From assembly GCA_013203085.1 (NCBI GenBank), contig JABMQX010000485.1, positions 1 through 11,571 on the forward strand: DNA of 11,571 nucleotides. The letters run 5' to 3'. The position numbers were made by a program, and so were the translations under genes. Each line of letters starts with the position of its first letter. Position 1 is the first letter of the stretch. The stretch is from a bacterium (GTDB lineage: Bacteria > Auribacterota > JABMQX01). Under the pieces are notes generated by a model that saw only the letters and a program-made list of their open reading frames with translations, made no database searches and was not told the DNA's origin. Below are positions 7,402-11,571 of the stretch, in pieces.

Positions 7402-9513
7402 TCACTTGCTCCTTAGTCGGTATTCATATAGGACATATCCTACTCTACGACAAGCCTGAACGGTCTCTTGGTAAGGCGTGTCGCAAATGTCCACGAAGCC
7501 GATCTGGTAGTTCTCACCGTCACCGCGTCCTGTCGTGGCTTGATCCTTGTATTGGAACCAATGGGTGCCAACGATATATCGGTTCCGAAGCGCGCCGCGG
7601 ACGTACTCCTCGTAAAGCTGACCTCGGTGCTCCTGGTCCCGGGCTTTCCTCAGGCCGGTGTGGAACATGCCTCGATCCAACGCCCCGAAATGAAACTCGC
7701 CGATGATAATGGGCTTGTTAATATTACCCGGCAGGCGCTGTTCTTCGACCGAGTAGGCGTACCGGTTGTAGCCGACTACATCGCAGAACCTTGCCGCCGC
7801 TCGCGCTGCCCGGTCGTTGACCCATGCGAACCGGCAGCCGAGATAAAGTTGGCGCGGTGCCACTTCTTTGACGGCCTCACGAACGGTTCGAAAATAAGTC
7901 TCCGCTATCTTGCTATAAAAGGCGGTCAGGTCCGCCCAGGCCTTTTTCCTGTCCGGGGCCCGCTTGCACTGGAGAAGGGTATCCCAGGAGGCGTGGTTTG
8001 TTCCCCAAACGGCGTTGAGATCGGAAATAGTGCGGTATTTGGATTTCAGATCAGCTAAGAAGACTCTTTTGGCAGCTTGCTCAGGCGGGCTCACCAATGT
8101 GGCGACGGCCAGCGAGACCTCGTCACCCCAAGCCAGCTCATTGTCCACAAAGAAACCGATGCACCATGGATCATTTGCAGCCCTGCCCTTTTCTCTTGCC
8201 AGGCGTTTCTGCAGACCCTCTCGAAAGCTCGGATCAAACACATCGTTGAACTTCCCCCAGTACCCTTCCGAGCCCTCTATCTTTCTGGCTCTATAGTTGA
8301 CGGTACATACATAGGGCGTCTTGCGCATCAAGTAAATTCTTTCGTCTGACCAATTGGCGATCGTGTTCATGCCCCAATTCCTCAAACGGAGATGGGCTAG
8401 TTCGGCAAAGGACTTCTCCGAGTTCTGACCATATTTTCGCAGCAAGTTGGCCTGAGAAAAATCATATGTTCGGTATTTCGCGTGCTTCTTGTAGTAACCG
8501 TGTGGGGCCCAGCTTGCTGCGCTGTAGGACTTCGCGAACGGCGACTCCGGTTCAGGCAAGTTACGATAATAGTGTTCACGGTCCGTGATTGGGGTAGCAT
8601 TCCTGCTGCGGACGCAATCGATACCGTGCGACCAGAAAAGCCTGCCTTCCGGGTCAACAAGCCACCATTTTCCCTGGTACCTTTCCACGCGGAAGAACCC
8701 CGTCGCCTTTAGCTGAGGCCCGGCGGTCCATCCCCCGTACTGATTGCGATTAGGCGGCCCCGGGTTGGCAGGGAGGTCTTTTTCCTCGGCCTTTTTGCGG
8801 GCGGTCATCTGGCTCAGTGAATACGTTTTTCCTGGCCAATCCTTATGGATGTACTGACCGAATTCATCAATCATCGGAAAGAAGCCCTCCCGCTCAATTG
8901 GTCCTTTCTCACGCCCGCCCGCATAGATTTTGTGGATGTGGAACGTGTGTTCCTTTCGGGGCTTGGAAACAAAGATTATCAGTTGTGCGATATTCGACGT
9001 GTCGAAATCTGTCGAGACAGGAGGATCGCCCCGCATCCCGATGAACTTGACCTCCTTGTCAGCGACCAGCTTTCTCGGCAGGATGATCTTGATCTCGTTC
9101 CGCTGGCCCGGCTTGAGGGTGGAAGACCCGGTTTTGCATCGCCGTACCCCATCTGCCCCCGGGTTATCAACGCGGCAGTAAACAACCCCTTGCTCTTTCC
9201 CGACGTTGCTGATATCCAGCGATACATGAGCACGCCTGGAAAGGTCCCAACTGCCCTTCGGCGCCTTCAGGATAACGCCGGGCCAGCTATTCTTGGTCCC
9301 CGTTTCCACCCGAAGCGCCGTATCCGACCCGCATTCGTGCAAGGATACCTTCGCATCCTGTGCTTCAACCATACTTGGGTCGAAGCCCTTTTGGAAGTCG
9401 AACAGGATCGATGCGCTTGCCTCGTCGACCGCCCGAGGCGCGACGTCTGAGGTTAACGCACATACGAAAACCAATGGCCAAACCACGCTCATGACCGTGT
9501 GTCTACTGTGCAT
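7402..9513 (-). CDS. GH50 family beta-agarase-like glycoside hydrolase, exported
   Basis: This 703-aa protein fits the GH50 layout: signal peptide (about 1-25), a CBM-like beta-sandwich (about 35-200), then a TIM-barrel catalytic domain (about 265-700). The barrel begins with the hallmark GFFRVERYQGKWWLVDPEGR (272-291) and WSHGIDCV. As in clan GH-A, the predicted acid/base is Glu459 in VDNELAWG and the predicted nucleophile Glu606 in IIGEFHFG. Characterised GH50 enzymes are exo- or endo-beta-agarases that cut beta-1,4 links in agarose and release neoagarobiose or neoagarotetraose. The length is slightly below many members (about 750-800 aa), but nothing essential appears missing. GGAGGG 7 bases before the ATG supports the start; Met8 is a less likely alternative. 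It is the last gene of the sulfatase-GH16 run but appears to have its own promoter (9584-9612). Family call is strong; agarose as substrate is inference. Confidence 0.9.
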   Translation of the reverse strand: MHSRHTVMSVVWPLVFVCALTSDVAPRAVDEASASILFDFQKGFDPSMVEAQDAKVSLHECGSDTALRVETGTKNSWPGVILKAPKGSWDLSRRAHVSLDISNVGKEQGVVYCRVDNPGADGVRRCKTGSSTLKPGQRNEIKIILPRKLVADKEVKFIGMRGDPPVSTDFDTSNIAQLIIFVSKPRKEHTFHIHKIYAGGREKGPIEREGFFPMIDEFGQYIHKDWPGKTYSLSQMTARKKAEEKDLPANPGPPNRNQYGGWTAGPQLKATGFFRVERYQGKWWLVDPEGRLFWSHGIDCVRSRNATPITDREHYYRNLPEPESPFAKSYSAASWAPHGYYKKHAKYRTYDFSQANLLRKYGQNSEKSFAELAHLRLRNWGMNTIANWSDERIYLMRKTPYVCTVNYRARKIEGSEGYWGKFNDVFDPSFREGLQKRLAREKGRAANDPWCIGFFVDNELAWGDEVSLAVATLVSPPEQAAKRVFLADLKSKYRTISDLNAVWGTNHASWDTLLQCKRAPDRKKAWADLTAFYSKIAETYFRTVREAVKEVAPRQLYLGCRFAWVNDRAARAAARFCDVVGYNRYAYSVEEQRLPGNINKPIIIGEFHFGALDRGMFHTGLRKARDQEHRGQLYEEYVRGALRNRYIVGTHWFQYKDQATTGRGDGENYQIGFVDICDTPYQETVQACRRVGYVLYEYRLRSK

Positions 9514-9583
9514 CTTGAATCCCTCCGCTTACTCATTGCTTGCCGCTTTCTTTTCAAAAATCGCTTGACACGCGCCTTCGTGA

Positions 9584-9612
9584 AATGTAAGGCGCTGACC
9601 TGAAACAATCAA
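9584..9612 (-). promoter_or_regulatory. Possible promoter of the GH50 gene
   Basis: On the minus strand TTGATT (9607-9612) and TACATT (9584-9589) are separated by exactly 17 bases. Each matches the sigma-70 consensus in 4 of 6 positions. Transcription would start near 9577, giving a leader of roughly 60-65 bases before GH50. A possible terminator about 70 bases upstream (9685-9705) fits GH50 being transcribed separately from GH16. Confidence 0.35.
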
Positions 9613-9620
9613 CATGAAAA
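9605..9620 (-). promoter_or_regulatory. Shared 16-base upstream element, copy 2
   Basis: TTTTCATGTTGATTGT on the minus strand matches the element at 2004-2019 in 15 of 16 bases and likewise overlaps a candidate -35 box. It lies 91 bases upstream of the GH50 start codon, against 70 bases for the XRE copy. Confidence 0.25.
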
Positions 9621-9684
9621 ATACGGAGAGCTTTGGTCTCTGACACGCGTTCCCAGGCCGTGTGGCTGCCGATCTGAGATTTCC

Positions 9685-9705
9685 AAAAAGGCATCCAATA
9701 ATGCC
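9685..9705 (-). terminator. Possible weak intrinsic terminator
   Basis: The minus strand reads GGCAT-TATTGG-ATGCC-TTTTT: a 5-bp stem, 6-base loop and five Ts directly after the stem. The stem is short, so efficiency may be low. It lies downstream of GH16 and the gene remnant and upstream of the candidate GH50 promoter, where a transcription end would make sense. Confidence 0.35.
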
Positions 9706-9832
9706 GTCCTTGGCCTGTCCGGCACTGTACGCACGAATAGTGGCAAAAACGCGAGAAAGGGAATTCAAGAAAGATTGTGTTTTGAAACTCATGGATCTTG
9801 AGGCGGGTCCTCTTCTCAGAGATGCCCTTAAG

Positions 9833-10097
9833 TCAAAACTGATGGTCGTCGCAGGGCCGGATAAGGAAAGGCTCAGCCTCTTCCCACTCAACCTTCATTT
9901 TGGAAATGTACCAGGTCTTGCCGTGATCGCTGTTGCCCTGGAAAAAGAGATATGTTTCGCCGTCATGGTCCACGAACACGCCAGGCCGGGCGACAGCGCA
10001 GTCTGTTCATTTGGGTTTCTCCGGTACTCTGCGCCATCCCGTTTGCCCCCAAGCCAAACGCAAAAACCAGTGTTGCAGGAACGATCGTTACTTTCAT
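9833..10097 (-). pseudogene. Remnant of a secreted beta-propeller protein (collapsed gene)
   Basis: Starting 22 bases after the GH16 stop, an ATG at 10095-10097 (with AAGGGG just upstream) opens a 44-codon frame. Its first 30 residues look like a signal peptide with a cleavage site (MKVTIVPATLVFAFGLGANG, then MAQSTGETQ). That frame becomes nonsense and stops at 9963-9965. In a different frame, from 10006 to a TGA at 9833-9835, 57 codons encode convincing protein: ARPGVFVDHDGETYLFFQG, then NSDHGKTWYISKMKVEW, a strand pair with a degenerate Asp-box, like the last blade of a five-bladed GH43/GH32-type or BNR propeller. The simplest reading is a secreted propeller gene that lost its middle by deletion and shifted frame. 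A sequencing error alone would still leave a product of only about 88 aa. The exact family cannot be named; the fragment does not look like the C-terminus of GH117 neoagarobiose hydrolases as I remember it. Confidence 0.6.
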
Positions 10098-10119
10098 ACC
10101 CCTTACTGCTTCCTGGTGG

Positions 10120-11043
10120 TTACCGAGCTTCTCCCTTTTTCCAGGCGCGGACGTACTCGATGCTGTAGACCGACGGCAAATCTTCATTCTTGGGAAGCCC
10201 AAACCAGTTGGGCATCGTCTCGCTGTCGAAGTTCAGGGTCAGAGGCTGATGCCAGTGCGTGTTTTCTACCCACCTGACAAGAACGCCGTCCACATACCAT
10301 TTGATCTTCTTTTCGTCCCATTCCAACCCATACACATGATAGTCCTCGGCGAGATTAGCCGGTGCCATCCATTCGCCATGCAAGGACCAATGTCTCCTTT
10401 CGGTTGGAGTTCGGAATACATGCACGTTCATGTTGTATTTCTTTTCGAAGCCCGCAGCACCGCCTCCGATTTCATACACGTCAATCTCGGTATGCCAGTC
10501 TTTTGAGGTGGCGTAGAACCAGAAAGAGCTCGACCCCGCGGATTTCATCGGCTTGGCCTTTACCTCGAAGTAACCGTACTTGACCTTGCTCTTGCTTTGA
10601 ACCGCCGCGCACGTGTAGGTGTGAAATCCCTGGAGCTTGTCCATTTCCGGCACGTGTTCTTTTTTCATAGTGAGGTGGAGGTTGCCGTCGCTTTCGCTCA
10701 CGTTTTTGGTGTGGAACAGGCCGGGCTTTCGTCCCTTCCACGTTGGGTTCACCGGCCACCATTTTTGGGGGTCCAGCTCGCTTCCCTGGAATTCATCGCT
10801 CATTACTTCGTATTTCTTCCAATTTCCTCTGTTGCTTTGGTCGGAGAGAGGAAACGCATCCGTCACACGTTTGGGCACGGGCCCTAATGGGCCTTTGTGC
10901 GTCCATTGCTTGGGCAAACCTTTGTCACGGGACTCCTTCTGGGTCTCGGCTCCTGAGTTCGCCGCCCACGTCGCCACCGACAGAGCACAGGAGAAGACAA
11001 GAACGGCGGTGACAAATGTCGAGAAATGGGCTGTGCTTCGCAT
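10120..11043 (-). CDS. GH16 family glycoside hydrolase (agarase/porphyranase/carrageenase-like), exported
   Basis: This 307-aa protein has a signal peptide (about 1-27, ending ATWA) and a single GH16 jelly-roll domain (about 70-303). The catalytic motif is EIDVYE: Glu186 (nucleophile), Asp188 and Glu191 (acid/base), in the ExDxxE form with the extra bulge residue. That form is typical of the marine galactanase branches of GH16 (beta-agarase, beta-porphyranase, kappa-carrageenase) as well as laminarinases. Other family signatures are VMSDEF near 80, KYGYFEVKAK (155-164), SSFWFYATS (172-180), YHVYGLEWDE (235-244) and IKWYVDGVLV (247-256). AGGAGG just upstream fixes the start. It follows the sulfatase stop by 64 bases, so they are probably one operon. 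The enzyme should cut internal beta-linkages in an algal polysaccharide. With GH50 beside it, agar or porphyran is most likely, but subfamily cannot be settled by eye. Confidence 0.9.
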   Translation of the reverse strand: MRSTAHFSTFVTAVLVFSCALSVATWAANSGAETQKESRDKGLPKQWTHKGPLGPVPKRVTDAFPLSDQSNRGNWKKYEVMSDEFQGSELDPQKWWPVNPTWKGRKPGLFHTKNVSESDGNLHLTMKKEHVPEMDKLQGFHTYTCAAVQSKSKVKYGYFEVKAKPMKSAGSSSFWFYATSKDWHTEIDVYEIGGGAAGFEKKYNMNVHVFRTPTERRHWSLHGEWMAPANLAEDYHVYGLEWDEKKIKWYVDGVLVRWVENTHWHQPLTLNFDSETMPNWFGLPKNEDLPSVYSIEYVRAWKKGEAR

Positions 11044-11107
11044 GGTGACCTCCTGATTCTTCGATTGTACAGAACGGATTGTGCTTTGATATCTCAGCTA
11101 CGCGTCG

Positions 11108-11571
11108 TCAATACGGCGCCTCACGCAGCGGCAATGGATCGCGCGTGCTGACGATCCGATCCAGCAGTCTCTTGGTTAGCTCCCTCTTCACATTATCAAG
11201 TTTCCTGTTGTTCCAGAGATTCACAAATTCATTGGGATCCTTTTCCAGGTCGTAAAGTTCACCATACTCCTTGCCCGGGCAATAGGTAAACCGCCACTTC
11301 TTACTCCTCAACGTGTAATCGCTACCGGCATGTTCAATGTAAACATATTCATAACCCGTCTCGCCACTGTTTGTGGTCAAGACTTTGGCTTGGGATCGAC
11401 CCTGAACGCCGGCAGGAGCCTCCATCCCTACCAGCTCCATGATGGTCGGAAACAGGTCAATTTCTTGCATCATTCCATCGGCAACTTTTCCTGCTTTCAG
11501 ATGCCCCGGCCAGTTGAAAATGAGAGGAACGTTGGCGCTGTGCTGATATGCAACGCCTTTGTAGTATAGCC
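11108..11571 (-). CDS. Sulfatase (S1 arylsulfatase-type), C-terminal part, cut by window edge
   Basis: The frame is open to the right edge, so the start and the Cys/Ser-x-Pro-x-Arg formylglycine motif lie outside. The visible 153 residues carry typical late sulfatase features: ANVPLIFNWPGHLKAG, then QEIDLFPTIMELVG and PAGVQGRS, a repeated strand region (YEYVYIEHAG, SKKWRFTYCPG) and the ELYDLEKDPNEFVNLWNN ending found near the C-terminus of S1 sulfatases. These enzymes hydrolyse sulfate esters from carbohydrates; in this setting the substrate is probably a sulfated algal galactan. It is the first gene seen in the minus-strand run and lies 64 bases upstream of GH16. Family call is strong; S1 subfamily and target position cannot be told from this part. 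Confidence 0.9.
   Translation of the reverse strand, partial: LYYKGVAYQHSANVPLIFNWPGHLKAGKVADGMMQEIDLFPTIMELVGMEAPAGVQGRSQAKVLTTNSGETGYEYVYIEHAGSDYTLRSKKWRFTYCPGKEYGELYDLEKDPNEFVNLWNNRKLDNVKRELTKRLLDRIVSTRDPLPLREAPY

Noticed and set aside
8845..9450. 201-codon plus-strand ORF opposite GH50.
   Set aside because: It is an antisense shadow of the GH50 N-terminal region, whose own frame carries clear family motifs.
9529..9891. 120-codon minus-strand ORF upstream of GH50.
   Set aside because: Its composition is serine/arginine/alanine-rich and noise-like. It overlaps the better-supported gene remnant in another frame and runs through the candidate terminator and promoter.
9833..10097. Gene remnant read as a GH117 neoagarobiose hydrolase.
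   Set aside because: The context would fit, but the fragment does not resemble the GH117 C-terminal sequence I can recall, so only a generic propeller call is made.

Overview
The window looks like part of a chromosome from a free-living, polysaccharide-degrading bacterium. It carries exported glycosidases of families tied to red-algal galactans, an arylsulfatase-type sulfatase, a large secreted DUF5107/TPR protein and a BNR-propeller protein. Most genes have clear GGAGG-type ribosome binding sites. This mix is common in marine or sediment PVC-group lineages (Planctomycetota, Verrucomicrobiota, Lentisphaerota, Kiritimatiellota) and in some Bacteroidota. There is no rRNA or phylogenetic marker here, so the lineage is inference only.

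Left part (1-3018): all well-supported genes are on the minus strand. They are a BNR/sialidase-fold exported protein (549-1580), a small XRE-type DNA-binding protein (1685-1933) and an exported helical Spy/CpxP-like protein (2308-3018). The first 548 bases hold only weak small-ORF candidates. A long divergent gap (3019-3603) with a cluster of three inverted repeats separates the Spy-like gene from the plus-strand DUF5107-TPR gene (3604-7047), the largest in the window.

Right part (7402-11571): a minus-strand run reads, in transcription order, sulfatase (cut by the window edge), GH16 glycoside hydrolase, a collapsed remnant of a secreted beta-propeller protein, and a GH50 beta-agarase-like enzyme. 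Together they suggest breakdown of sulfated agar-type galactan: the sulfatase removes sulfate esters, GH16 cuts the chain internally, and GH50 releases neoagaro-oligosaccharides. The DUF5107 gene converges on this cluster across a 354-base gap with no gene.

The main points for a second look are: the gene remnant between GH16 and GH50 (signal peptide joined out of frame to the last blade of a propeller); a 16-base sequence shared, with one mismatch, upstream of the XRE gene and of GH50, in each case overlapping a possible -35 box 17 bases from a -10-like box; the hairpin cluster at 3185-3249; and a 36-codon ORF at 416-526 with a textbook ribosome binding site. I found no CRISPR array, tRNA, rRNA or insertion sequence. 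I see no clearly new biological system; the closest candidate is the possible link between the XRE regulator and the agarolytic genes.
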